This document shows positions 34,447 through 43,997 of a stretch of DNA of 64,000 nt, piece by piece. The stretch is from the NCBI GenBank assembly GCA_947359465.1, contig OX375873.1:76138278-76202277 (forward strand), read 5' to 3'. The DNA is from Metellina segmentata (Eukaryota > Arthropoda > Arachnida > Araneae > Tetragnathidae). A model generated the notes under the pieces. It saw only the letters and a list, made by a program, of their open reading frames with translations, had not been told where the DNA came from and did no database searches. Position 1 is the stretch's first letter. The number at the start of each line of letters is the position of its first letter. Made by a program: the position numbers and the translations under genes.

Positions 34447-35538
34447 TAGGGAATGCAATCCGATCCGGTGGATCCGGCATCATTTGGCTACCTACCGGAT
34501 CCAGCAACAACTATCGAATCCGGTCCGGATCCTATAAACCCGAATTTTTTTTAATTAAATAATCGATTATTCAAACCCAACTTTAAAGTCGCAAAATCGT
34601 TTATTAAGCAATCGATTGTGAATAAATCGATTTTATATTTTTCAATCATCAGTTTGGAGAATTCTAGCAAAAATAATAAATTAAATTATCAATAATATTT
34701 TTTTATTAAAGAGGAATTAGCAAAGCAAATTCTGCAAGAAAATGAAGACTATTACAAAAAGATAAAACTTCATAAAAGAAAGAAATTTTGAGAAAATGCT
34801 GAAGAAAAAAATGACTTCATATGAAATGGAGTCACAGGAAAATATTTGTCTCTTATGCACGACTACTTAATGACAGTTAAACCAACTAGTGTCGAAGCTG
34901 AGAGGGCCTTCTCGGCCACTGGTTATATTTGCAGTTCATTGAGAAGTATGTTGGAGGACGACACAATTAATAGGATTTGTTTCCTTAGATCGTTCTTTCA
35001 AATTCAAAAGTGATTTTCATTGCTATATAACTTCGATTTAAGCAATTAAGAAGAATTGATAGTTCCCTTGTTTGTTATGTTGACCAAAAACTGCCTAAGA
35101 TTTGATTTTTATGTTAGTATGAGACAAGATTAGGTACAATTTATATATCATTTGCTCAACGACATTAGAGATAGAGACTACTTAATTTTAGATAAATAGA
35201 AAAGTACTACGTATAAAACAAACTGATGTTTTTTGGTGTGGAAACTAGTAAGACTGATCAGTAGCAAGTACTAATTCGGTTAGTACTTGCTACTGGTAGT
35301 ACTAGTATTTACTATAATTAATTGTTGGTGATTAATTTCCTACCTATGGATAATTATTAATAAAAGTTTATTTTTTAATGCTAAAATAAACGTTTAGTTC
35401 GTCAATTTAGAATAATTTCCTTTTTACCTACTTTCACTCAGCCAATTTTGGAAAAATGCATACTGGTTAGATAGACTTATTAATAAAGTACCAAAGTACA
35501 GTACAGGTCGGATCCAGCCGGATTAGTGTCAATCCCTA
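34447..35538 (+). mobile_element. hAT transposon remnant (1.09 kb) with inverted ends and 8-bp TSD
   Basis: Left end tagggaatgcaatccgatcc; right end ggattagtgtcaatccc followed by ta, whose reverse complement starts tagggattgacactaatcc. Both ends carry ccgatcc/ggatcc-rich subterminal repeats. Flanks are cacacaaa (34439-34446) and cacacaat (35539-35546), an 8-bp duplication with one mismatch, the hAT size. The interior retains only the C-terminal end of a transposase, so it is an internally deleted copy. Confidence 0.85.
34861..35013 (+). pseudogene. hAT transposase C-terminal dimerisation domain fragment
   Basis: Fifty codons plus a stop, without interruption: DYLMTVKPTSVEAERAFSAT followed by GYICSSLRSMLEDDTINRIC. 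This is the hallmark end of hAT transposases, where a conserved S-x-x-x-E-R-x-F-S-x-x-G block and a downstream L-x-x-x-x-x-x-x-L helix form the dimerisation domain. The frame continues upstream for about seven more residues (YLSLMH) before homology is unclear. It lies inside the inverted repeats of the 34447-35538 element and on the expected side. The catalytic core and the N-terminal BED finger are missing, so it is a fragment and not a gene. Confidence 0.88.
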
Positions 35539-35574
35539 CACACAATGGTTCAGCATCGGTGTTGCGACACTAAA

Positions 35575-35705
35575 GAGGCTGGAATGCGCCTGCGCACCGA
35601 CATGCTTTCTGTCCCACATACACGACGGTCTTAGTTTGGATCGAGTTTCAAACTCACAACCCTCCGGTTGCTAATCCACTACACTACCTACCGGGCTACC
35701 GTGGC
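35575..35705 (-). mobile_element. SINE type-2 head fragment
   Basis: cacatacacgacggtcttag, gatcgagtttcaaactcaca, ccctccggttgctaatccac and taccgggctaccgtggc form a clear type-2 head on the minus strand. The SINE-A body does not follow beyond about 35600. Confidence 0.78.
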
Positions 35706-36875
35706 CTCCAAATCATCCATCTACTTTTAGCTATTTCACTCTTGCATAGGGTGTGATAAAGGGTTTTTGCAATAACCTATCCTACCAGAAAATAAATCTA
35801 CAAAAATCGGGGTAGAGAGAGAGAGAACTATGGTAAGCATGCCAAACGAGCAAACGAGAATGCCTTCTGAACAATTGAAGAGACTGAAATAGCTTTAATA
35901 ATTTCTTCTGCTTCACTCGAATCCGTTTCACAGGAAATCAAAATTAATTAATCTCGAATGAAACGAAGGTTATTCGAATCTGTTTGCTACCATGCCCATT
36001 TATTGCGAATACTCGAAAGGTGAAAAGAACTTGGCATATCCAAAGGCTGACGTCAATAGTGACGTCACAGAGGGAGAATAAGTCAATATTCATGTGGTTC
36101 TTCATTTCCGGAAGAAGAAAGAACGATGCAAAAAGATAAAAAGTTCTAGATTGAATTTTAAAGTTCGCAGCGACCCAAAAATTGAAAAAAATTCGGACTC
36201 CCTGTGTGCCAAATCCCATTACTGTAAGTGCCATCGATTCGTCAGGACTTTGCGTGCAGAAAACAAACACTTCCTTTTATAACAGTAGAGAAGGAGCATC
36301 AAGTGGGCAACCGCAGCTACTCTCAACATGGACAATCATCAATATCCATGAGTTTACAAACCGGTACTCAAACCCGTGACCCACTGGGTGGTAGACAAAC
36401 TCTACGACAATGTACCAGTTCTTTAGATGTTCCAATGAGTGCAAAGCCCTCCAAGTGGTTTCGACGAGATATCTCGTCTATCAAAATGACGATATATCTC
36501 GTCCATCAAGATCAGCCAATGATTTGGTTAATGACAACATGCCTAGTCGAAACAATCACCAGGATGGGCGGTGAGATACACAGGGGACCACTTAATGGGC
36601 CCATATGTCTACTGTCCCTCAAAATTAACTAATCTAGATTAGATTTTTTTATACGAAACAAAATTTTTATTATGTGAAAAATAGACTCACACATTCAAGG
36701 GTTTAGGAGTTAATCAAAAATTTTATTAGCATAGTATTATTAAAGCCAATGGCATAAGATAGGTTGTGGCTCAAGTCCCATATTGGACATTGAACATTTT
36801 ACACATTAGCGTTGAACCACGTGATACTTTATGAAGCCGAATTATAAATATAGTTCATTGAAGATTTCAAGATGA
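35706..36875. other. Spacer with overlapping unassigned frames
   Basis: A GA tract lies at about 35815-35828. Frames at 35944-36270 minus and 36228-36632 plus (134 codons) overlap and have no recognised domain. gtactcaaacccgtgaccc near 36363 is weakly B-box-like on the minus strand. Confidence 0.35.
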
Positions 36876-36883
36876 ATCTAAAG

Positions 36884-37465
36884 AAGGGCTCGAAATACCC
36901 GGGTGCACAGGTGCACTGTGCACATGAAAATAAAATTGTGCACCTAATTTTTTCCCGCTAGGTGCACACAGTGCACCTAACGTTAAAACAAAAGGGGGAA
37001 AACGTGTTTTATGTTATTTTGATGTTTGAACAAAATATTAGTATCCACATTTCTTGCTCTAAAGAAACGTAATTAAAATTCCTAAATACGCACTATGCGA
37101 AAACCAAATCGCTGTGAACTAACGGGTTTATATATGCGGAAGGTTTACCTGTGTCACTGCCACGAGAACTTTCCGATGATCGATACATTTTCCAGATGGC
37201 TCTGTTAAAGAGACTGTCGCGACAACCGTGCGCCGTGTTAAAATATTTCGATAAATATTTCGATATGTTAAAATATTTTATTTACTACCTACTACGAACC
37301 TATGTAAACATACCCAACTAAACATACCAAACATTAGTTTACATTACATTAATACTCCTATATTACGTTTTTTTTTAAATGCACCTAACATATAACCTGT
37401 GCACCTAATTTAAAAACTTAGGTGCACAGTGTGCACCTGTATTAAAAAATCTATTTCGAGGCCTG
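36884..37465. mobile_element. hAT-type non-autonomous element (582 bp, 8-bp TSD)
   Basis: Left end aagggctcgaaatac; right end tatttcgaggcctg (reverse complement caggcctcgaaata). The subterminal regions are packed with repeats of gtgcac in both orientations (aggtgcacagtg, gtgcacctaa). A perfect 8-bp duplication atctaaag flanks it (36876-36883 and 37466-37473). No transposase frame inside. Confidence 0.9.
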
Positions 37466-37557
37466 ATCTAAAGAACCAAAATCAAAAGTTTTCTTCCATA
37501 TAGTACAAACAACCCAGCCGAAGGATTGATTCGTTCATATCCCTGGAAAATTACTTT

Positions 37558-37584
37558 GCCCTTATGCCATATTTTAATCATCCA
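37558..37584 (+). mobile_element. 27-bp SINE-B tail micro-insertion
   Basis: gcccttatgccatattttaa plus tcatcca resembles the last 27 bp of family B (cccttgcgccataaaaccca). Flanked by gaaaattacttt (37546-37557) and gaaaattgcttt (37585-37596), 11 of 12 identical. Confidence 0.55.
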
Positions 37585-37596
37585 GAAAATTGCTTT

Positions 37597-38989
37597 TTTT
37601 TCTTAACGATTTTATACATTGAATTCATTTAAATGACAAATTGTTGATTTTGGTATATTTAATAAATGCTTAAGTATGCAATAATTTTGGTTGCATTGCT
37701 AGTGAGCCCTCTGACATAATTATTTTGTGTGTGTGAATTGTTATCCCTCTACTTAACTCTAGCTTAAGTTCGGGTACGAAGTCCCGAAATTGAGATTTTG
37801 CCGTTCTATAAGAATTACGAAACAAGAATAGTTATGAAATAGTGTCAGGAGCGAAAATGTGCACAAACAGATATATATTGCAAAGATCTCATCAATACAT
37901 TGATTATTACTTAGCTATGAATATGACATTTTGGCACGCAGCTCAAAAAGTTTTTCCATTCCCGAGATGTAGAGTAACTAGATCGATATTAAGACGAGAA
38001 ACTGGTTTGGTAAATTAAGAATTTATCAGTAGCTAATTTATCACTATCATCACTGATGGATTACTTTCACTATAAAAAAAAACGAACCGGGTACTTCGAA
38101 TACCAGAAAACATTGTCATTAAATACACAGAAAGCAAAATCATCATCATAATAAAAGACAAGCCAACGAAATTTACAGGCAAAAGCACTGAAGCGGTCAC
38201 GTGATCGTCTGGTCTGCGCCATTGAGATAAAAATCTAGCTTTTGTACTTTTTAAAAACAGCAAAATTAATTTTTAATGAATAATACATCGATTATACGGA
38301 TAAAAGATCCAGACTATAATAAATGACTAATTATATATTTTTCATTTAAGGTAAAAATTTATTAAAGACTATTTAAAAGCCACAAATTTAAAGATTTTGT
38401 CTTCCATGACGGCATTGAATTTTTAGTAAAAACTAATTTATTTCTAAAAAACTAATTTTAGTGAAACTAATTGATATTTAGATTACGATAAGATAAAAGC
38501 TAAGTGTACAAAAGAAAATAGCCAGCGTTTAATGAAAACAAAAGAAACAACCTCAAAAACACCAAAATTATTTAGTGACAGTAAATCTCCTTAGTCTGCT
38601 TTGTGTGGTTGGTTATAACAGAAGAAACGTTTTCACTGAAGTAAACAAACATAATTTTCAAATATCTGAGAGAGAAATTATAACTTATTAAAAACTCATT
38701 AAACACAGGCAAATAGAGAATGAATTATAGGAAGAGCACCGTATTACATATTAGCTTATTCCTAGTAAACATATAACTTTACATAGTTCAATAAAATTGG
38801 TAATTGAACTCACTGCGATGATAAACGTAAACTGTTGTAAATTGTAATGTTATAAAAAATTATTCCGGGGAATACCCTGTATCTTTAGAGTTGAGACGAT
38901 GTTGCCTTATGGTATCTAACACTAGTACAGAATAACACGCACTAGTGAATGTGTACGAAGCGCTTTTGGTATCTCGAATTGATATCGCT
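37597..38989. other. AT-rich spacer
   Basis: No recognised content. Confidence 0.5.
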
Positions 38990-38991
38990 AC

Positions 38992-39103
38992 TTAATGTAG
39001 TGTTGTCCTCGGATATTTCTCTTGTGGATTGATCCCGGACGGTCGCCAATAGCCCATTGTGTTGCTTCAGTGCGAAGTTAATTAATTTCCTACCTACCTA
39101 GAG
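38992..39103 (+). mobile_element. SINE-A 3' end
   Basis: gtagtgttgtcctcggatat, gattgatcccggacggtcgc, caatagcccattgtgttgct and the tail tttcctacctaccta. Confidence 0.85.
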
Positions 39104-39536
39104 TTCAGAAGAAAAAATTCGATGTTGAGATGTTCTGTTATCGTAGGAAGCATGACACTCTTTATAGTGGTGTGGGTGCTTATTATTTTGCACAGCAGTG
39201 TGCATGGAATGTTTTTAGAGTTGAAGATGATATAAAAACACATAAAATATTGTACTGGACAAGTGATCTGTCACGGTAAAAAAAGGTAGACTTCATGTCG
39301 GATGCGGGAGGAGGCGAGAGGAAATACATACTTCGAAATTAATTTTAAAAGCACTTTAGGAAAAGTCGATAAATCAATTGAGGTGAAGTGTGGTCAAAAT
39401 TTTATACCGGGTCTTTGACCCGCTTTGCAAAATAAGTATTAAATGAATTCTGTAATAGTTTTGTGATATTACTATGAGGCTGAGATGTATATTCCAGTTA
39501 TAAGGTTTATTAAATAACATACCATTCTTAGTATTT
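39104..39536. other. Spacer
   Basis: No recognised content. Confidence 0.45.
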
Positions 39537-39632
39537 TGAGGCCCCGTTCACATGAGGCTAGTAAAACGCGCATTTGGCGAGGCTATCAGGGTCCGCTCTT
39601 CAAGGTCGCAAAGATAGATACTTGAATTAGAG

Positions 39633-40344
39633 CAGAGGTCCCCAACCCCCGGGCCGCGGACCGGTACCGGTCCGTGGATCAAATGGTACCGGGCCATCCA
39701 AGAAATATTAAATTATTTCCATTTTATTTACTTTGGTGTATTTATCTCGGGTTTGTGCGGTTCTTATCTATGAAATGTCCACTCAAATTAGGAGGCTGTA
39801 AATCAAAACTTGAAATTTGTTCTGTTACTAGAGCTTCGATTATGATTTCTGAATTCTGTATGTCTCTATTTTCTAATTTTGACAAATGGGACAGCTGTTT
39901 TCAAGTTGACAGACAATGTAGCTGCATTTAAATCCAAACTGAAGTAGTGGGGACGGCGCGTGAACAGAGGCATTTTGGACATGTTTAAGACATTAGCGGG
40001 GACTTTAGGCGAGACTGAGCCTAAACATTCATTCTCCTAGTTGGTGCACGATCACCTGTCTTTGCTTTTAAAAGAGTTCGAGCGCTTCGTGGGTTTTTTG
40101 TGGTTGGGAAACTATTTTATTGATTGTTTTAGTGAGTTAAAATGTTAAATCACATTATATTCATTTTTTGGTGCAACTGTATTTTATTTTGAAGGCATGT
40201 TTAAATCCAATTAAATTAAAATTATTAAATCAAAACAATCTAAAATATAAACAATCAACGTATCCACCCCCCACCCCAGCGGGCCGCGTTAAAATTATCA
40301 AACGTTAATCCGGTCCACGGCGATAAAAAGGTTGGGGAACACTG
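39633..40344 (+). mobile_element. hAT element (712 bp) nested in the Harbinger-like MITE
   Basis: Ends cagaggtccccaacccccgg and gttggggaacactg are inverted repeats of the hAT c-a-g-n-g type, with ccgcggaccggtaccggtcc just inside the left end. A perfect 8-bp duplication aattagag flanks it (39625-39632 and 40345-40352). The duplicated bases belong to the MITE, whose uninterrupted form is seen at 15021-15035, so the order of insertion is clear. Confidence 0.92.
39906..40092 (+). pseudogene. hAT transposase fragment with two stops
   Basis: In one frame: LTDNVAAFKSKLK, stop, WGRRVNRGILDMFKTLAGTL, GETEPKHSFS, stop, LVHDHLSLLLKEFERF. It resembles the helical region of the domesticated-type hAT transposases found in vertebrate ZBED/GTF2IRD2-like proteins. 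I infer this from the A-F-x-x-K-L-x-x-W pattern. Two in-frame TAG codons and the absence of the catalytic and dimerisation parts show it is dead. Confidence 0.65.
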
Positions 40345-40435
40345 AATTAGAGGAATAATTAAACAAAATTTATCATCGAGACTTTGCTAGCCTCGCCATA
40401 CGCGCGTTGAAACGCCTCATGTGAACGAGGCCTGA

Positions 40436-40725
40436 ATGTTGTAAATACTAATAAACAATGAAGAGTACCAGTGACAGTGTTTACCTTTCAATGCACACAT
40501 ATTGTTTACGATTACTCCGCAAAAGATAATAATAAGGACTTGAATGGTAATAAGTGATGTCTAGAGCTTGTCGTATTCGTATCTTAAAGACCTGTTACAG
40601 CTATTACCCCGGTATAAAAATCAATGAAAATATGACAGAAATATTACATGGATCTACATGTCGTGAGCTGAAGTTCTTTGCTTTACATTGTAGTAAATAT
40701 CGCTGTGATGCTTATGTGTATTATT
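40436..40725. other. Spacer upstream of a possible exon
   Basis: Open on plus (frame 40554-40883) with some Cys residues; not assignable. Confidence 0.3.
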
Positions 40726-40894
40726 GTGTAAAATGGTCCTGTGGAGTGAGAACGGGCAAAATGTGCATTATTACTGGTTCAATTTTCAATGCAGAGCCCC
40801 TGCCCCTAAGGATGAGCTGGATTTTTATTCGGGGAGCAGGGGAAAGATTATTGAATTATTTTGTCCACACATACAACCAGTGAAAAATAAAACC
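40726..40894 (+). CDS. Candidate internal exon with strong splice donor
   Basis: A plus-strand frame reads MVLWSENGQNVHYYWFNFQC, RAPAPKDELDFYSGSRGKII and ELFCPHIQPVKNKT, then reaches a strong donor consensus CT|GTAAGT at 40895. The frame opens after a TGA at about 40704. The overlapping frame 40554-40883 is also open, so coding in this frame is not certain. The acceptor is not clear. Composition is less AT-rich than the downstream 'intron', which turns AT-rich immediately. No family is recognised. Confidence 0.25.
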
Positions 40895-40899
40895 TGTAA

Positions 40900-41486
40900 G
40901 TTGAAAATTTTTTAACTATAAATTTAAGTTTATTTATATCAAAGTAAAAAATGTTTAAAAAATGCTAAAATTACGAAATTAACATGGTTTGTTTGTAAAT
41001 TGCACAAGGACCAAGATGGAGAGGATTTTGTTCCGATGCGGCTTTTAGTTTCGGGTGCATTAAGTGTCATCAAAGTCGAAAAAAGCGAAATTTCTAACGC
41101 GAGTGAGCAAAAGACTTACAAAATTTCAGTCTTCAGCCGTGAGGTTTTTTTAGACTACTTCTAAACGTAAATGTTTGCAAATCACCGAGTTTTTTTAAGA
41201 AATTTCAATTTGGTTCCTGGTAAAACATTTTTTTTTTTTGAAATTCGGAAAAATCGGGATTTTGTTGTTGTTGTTGTTGTTGTTAAAACTGTCATATATT
41301 ATTAGTTTTTAAATTTGAAAACATCACGAGAAACCTTAGAATATACTCTTTCTTGTGGTACAATTATTTTTAAAATTGGTTAATAAATAAATTCGATGCT
41401 ATGAAAAATATGATTTCGCGATAGTGTACAAATTTTTCATCTCGGAGATGAAACGTTAGATCCTTCTAGCTAGCCTTGGGGTAAAA
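40900..41486. other. AT-rich spacer with T run and (GTT)n
   Basis: T run at about 41228-41240 and (GTT)6-7 at 41263-41283; otherwise nothing recognised. Confidence 0.5.
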
Positions 41487-41655
41487 CTCGGTGTGACGCC
41501 ATGGCCCGGAGAGACGCTTGCGAAAGGAGTGTTGGTTTGCGAAGCAAACCAAAGGGGATTACGTAGCAATTGGGTAGTAGTTGGCGGAGCAATTGGGTGG
41601 TAGTTGGTTAGTAGCGCAAACCCATTACCAATTGGGATTGCGTAATGGGTTTGAT
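41487..41655. mobile_element. Helitron-related fragment with palindromes
   Basis: Contains the 21-bp palindrome ttggtttgcgaagcaaacca (41532-41552 with its last a) and a hairpin caaacccattac / gtaatgggtttg (41617-41628, 41642-41653). The block ggtgtgacgcca and the gcgaagcaaacca palindrome also occur in the Helitron-like element at 57695-58620 (near 58390-58440), though in rearranged order. Confidence 0.45.
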
Positions 41656-41867
41656 TATTATAAGGACTTACAAATAGAAATACTAGATGTAAGGCTGTGG
41701 TGAGCAGGCAGATGACCTTCGACTAGTTCACTTCTAAAAAGGTTATAACTTCGACAGAGAGGAAAGGACTGGCATTTGGTAAAATCATGAATGGTGCTGG
41801 CGAAAGGTGATTATTTGTTTCGCCAATTATCGCTCACATTGTTTGCATTTAAACCTGTTCACTAATA
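41656..41867. other. Spacer
   Basis: No recognised content. Confidence 0.4.
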
Positions 41868-41932
41868 TAAGGAATAGATTCACTCAAAATCACGTGACTC
41901 AAATGCAAGTAGCCAGAACCGGACTATAACAT
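41868..41932 (-). repeat. Dispersed repeat E, copy 2 (inverted)
   Basis: gaatagattcactcaaaatc, acgtgactcaaatgc and agaaccggactataac are the reverse of copy 1 blocks, with CACGTG at 41891-41896. Confidence 0.6.
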
Positions 41933-41961
41933 ACATGTCTAAAAACTAGGATAATTCTGAA

Positions 41962-42160
41962 TTCGTATCAAATACAACCACCTGATCTCAATCCATTAGA
42001 TAATGCTTGGGATGCTCTCGGACGTCGTATTGCAGCCTATACAATACCATCAACGCCCACAGGAGAGCAAAAACGTGCTCTAGAGAGCAAATGGGACTAC
42101 TCGGCACAAGAACTCTTGATCAGTCATGTGGAAAGCATGTTTGCACACTGTGAGGGCTGA
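41962..42160 (+). pseudogene. Tc1/Tc3-type transposase C-terminus
   Basis: One uninterrupted frame: QPPDLNPLDNAWDALGRRIA followed by residues that read ESKWDYSAQELLISHVESMF and then AHCEG, stop. P-D-L-N-P-x-(E)-x-x-W-D is the third catalytic motif of Tc1/mariner transposases. Here the acidic residue position reads Asp (PLDNAWD) where Glu is usual. The rest (x-x-G-R-R-I-A, W, Q-x-L-I-x-x-x-x-S-M) fits the C-terminal tail of Tc3-like proteins. Nothing N-terminal to it and no inverted repeats are recognisable nearby. Confidence 0.82.
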
Positions 42161-42164
42161 TGTC

Positions 42165-42832
42165 ATCACATTCCGTAAGGTTGCTTTTAATAGGGGGAAA
42201 ATGTTAATTTTTTGTAATAACTAAAACCTAAGCATTTTATTTTCGTTTCTTTAGTTCCCAGTAGCACCACGAGGCACGTAGGTGTTCTTATTGAATTTCA
42301 CATAGTGAAACATTCTTTTGTCAAATACATCGGTACAGGTACTGGCACTGGATTTTATATCAGATTGCATCATCCCTCATTTTTGGACAAGTGCACATAC
42401 AAGTATACAGAGAAAATATCTTTCTTTTGTTATCATTCTCAAATGCATCTGTTTGTTTCAACTTCCTAAACAAACACCAGCGGTCTTTGCAGGAAAACAA
42501 ATATAATCTACAAGTTTATCACGAATCACACATGCTAGCAGACACAAACAGAACACAAGTTCATTATCTCTTGTCACGGCGCGATCTCAACGCTAATCTC
42601 ATTGATCTCCCTTATTCATTTATCACCATAACGGCTACCCTTAACCCTCCTTTTTCATCTATACTCTGTGTGCCCGAAATGTGAAACCGAAAGTAAATAA
42701 GTCAAACTTAAAAACTGTATCCCACGATAGAGCAAGTAGAGCATTTTTCAACTTGAGTGGCAACGCTACTATCTTCCAATTTTTACTAAAAACATTGATG
42801 AAATTAAAAATGCTTAAAAGACGTAAATGTCC
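42165..42832. other. Spacer
   Basis: Short overlapping frames only (42318-42684 plus); nothing recognised. Confidence 0.45.
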
Positions 42833-43786
42833 AATGGGCTAGTTTTGGTTACCTACATGCAAAAATTCTCTGAGTTGATTCGTTGGCTGGAGTTTGTAAC
42901 AAATTGCATACAATGTTTATATATTTATAAAGATATGAGCAGGAATTTGGTTTGGTGATCTACTAGTCACTTTTCCGACAGTCTGGTCTTTCGAATGGGC
43001 TAGTTTTGGTTACCTACATGCAAAAATTCTCTGAGTTGATTCGTTGGCTGGAGTTTGTAACAAATTGCATACAATGTTTATATATTTATAAAGATATGAG
43101 CAGGAATTTGGTTTGGTGCTCTACTAGTCACTTTTCCGACAGTCTGGTCTTTCGAATGGGCTAGTTTTGGTTACCTACATGCAAAAATTCTCTGAGTTGA
43201 TTCGTTGGCTGGAGTTTGTAACAAATTGCATACAATGTTTATATATTTATAAAGATATGAGCAGGAATTTGGTTTGGTGATCTACTAGTCACTTTTCCGA
43301 CAGTCTGGTCTTTCGAATGGGCTAGTTTTGGTTACCTACATGCAAAAATTCTCTGAGTTGATTCGTTGGCTGGAGTTTGTAACAAATTGCATACAATGTT
43401 TATATATTTATAAAGATATGAGCAGGAATTTGGTTTGGTGCTCTACTAGTCACTTTTCCGACAGTCTGGTCTTTCGAATGGGCTAGTTTTGGTTACCTAC
43501 ATGCAAAAATTCTCTGAGTTGATTCGTTGGCTGGAGTTTGTAACAAATTGCATACAATGTTTATATATTTATAAAGATATGAGCAGGAATTTGGTTTGGT
43601 GATCTACTAGTCACTTTTCCGACAGTCTGGTCTTTCCAATGGGCTAGGTTTGGTTACGTACATGCAAAAATTCTCTGAGTTGATTCGTTGGCTGGAGTTT
43701 GTAACAAATTGCATACAATGTTTATATATTTATAAAGATATGAGCAGGAATTTGGTTTGGTGATCTACTAGTCACTTTTCCGACAC
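42833..43786. repeat. Satellite array, 161-bp unit, about 5.9 copies
   Basis: Unit starts aatgggctagttttggttac at 42833, 42994, 43155, 43316, 43477 and 43638, an exact 161-bp period. Copies are nearly identical. Copies 2 and 4 have gctctactag where 1, 3, 5 and 6 have gatctactag, and the last copy has ctaggtttggttacgtac. The array stops cleanly at about 43786. Confidence 0.98.
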
Positions 43787-43997
43787 GAGGCGAATTAGAC
43801 AGGGACGTAGGCTTACAGAGGATTCTGAAACACTACAAAACCCTAGGCCTGTAGAACTGAATAATCGAACCAGACCATCACAGATCGCTAACGAGTTGGC
43901 TACCAGACTGGCATACGATCCATCCACAGTGATAAAAGAATTGGTAGGTGTTGTCCAGGACACAAACCATAGTTTTGATGTGAATACTCGGACCTGA
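43779..43997 (+). CDS. Unassigned 72-codon frame right after the satellite
   Basis: The frame runs from the last satellite bases through RRIRQGRRLTEDSETLQNPR and PSQIANELATRLAYDPSTVI to a TGA at 43995. The segment S-Q-I-A-N-E-L-A-T ... S-T-V-I-K-E-L looks like a helix-turn-helix of the sort found at the N-terminus of Tc1-like transposases. A transposase remnant is my first guess, and a small host exon is an alternative. No catalytic part follows. Confidence 0.3.
   Translation, partial: SDTRRIRQGRRLTEDSETLQNPRPVELNNRTRPSQIANELATRLAYDPSTVIKELVGVVQDTNHSFDVNTRT

Larger units (their letters stand above)
39540..40432. mobile_element. PIF/Harbinger-like MITE, copy 2, split by a hAT element
   Basis: Left end ggccccgttcacatgaggc; right end gcctcatgtgaacgaggcc. 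The inner blocks match copy 1 at 14948-15112 (tttggcgagg, gctcttcaaggtcg, aattagaggaataa). Flanked by tga on both sides (39537-39539 and 40433-40435), the 3-bp size of PIF/Harbinger duplications. Removing the inserted hAT and one TSD leaves about 173 bp, close to copy 1. Confidence 0.85.

Noticed and set aside
42833..43786. CRISPR array
   Set aside because: The 161-bp units are head-to-tail with no unique spacers and the genome is eukaryotic; this is a satellite.
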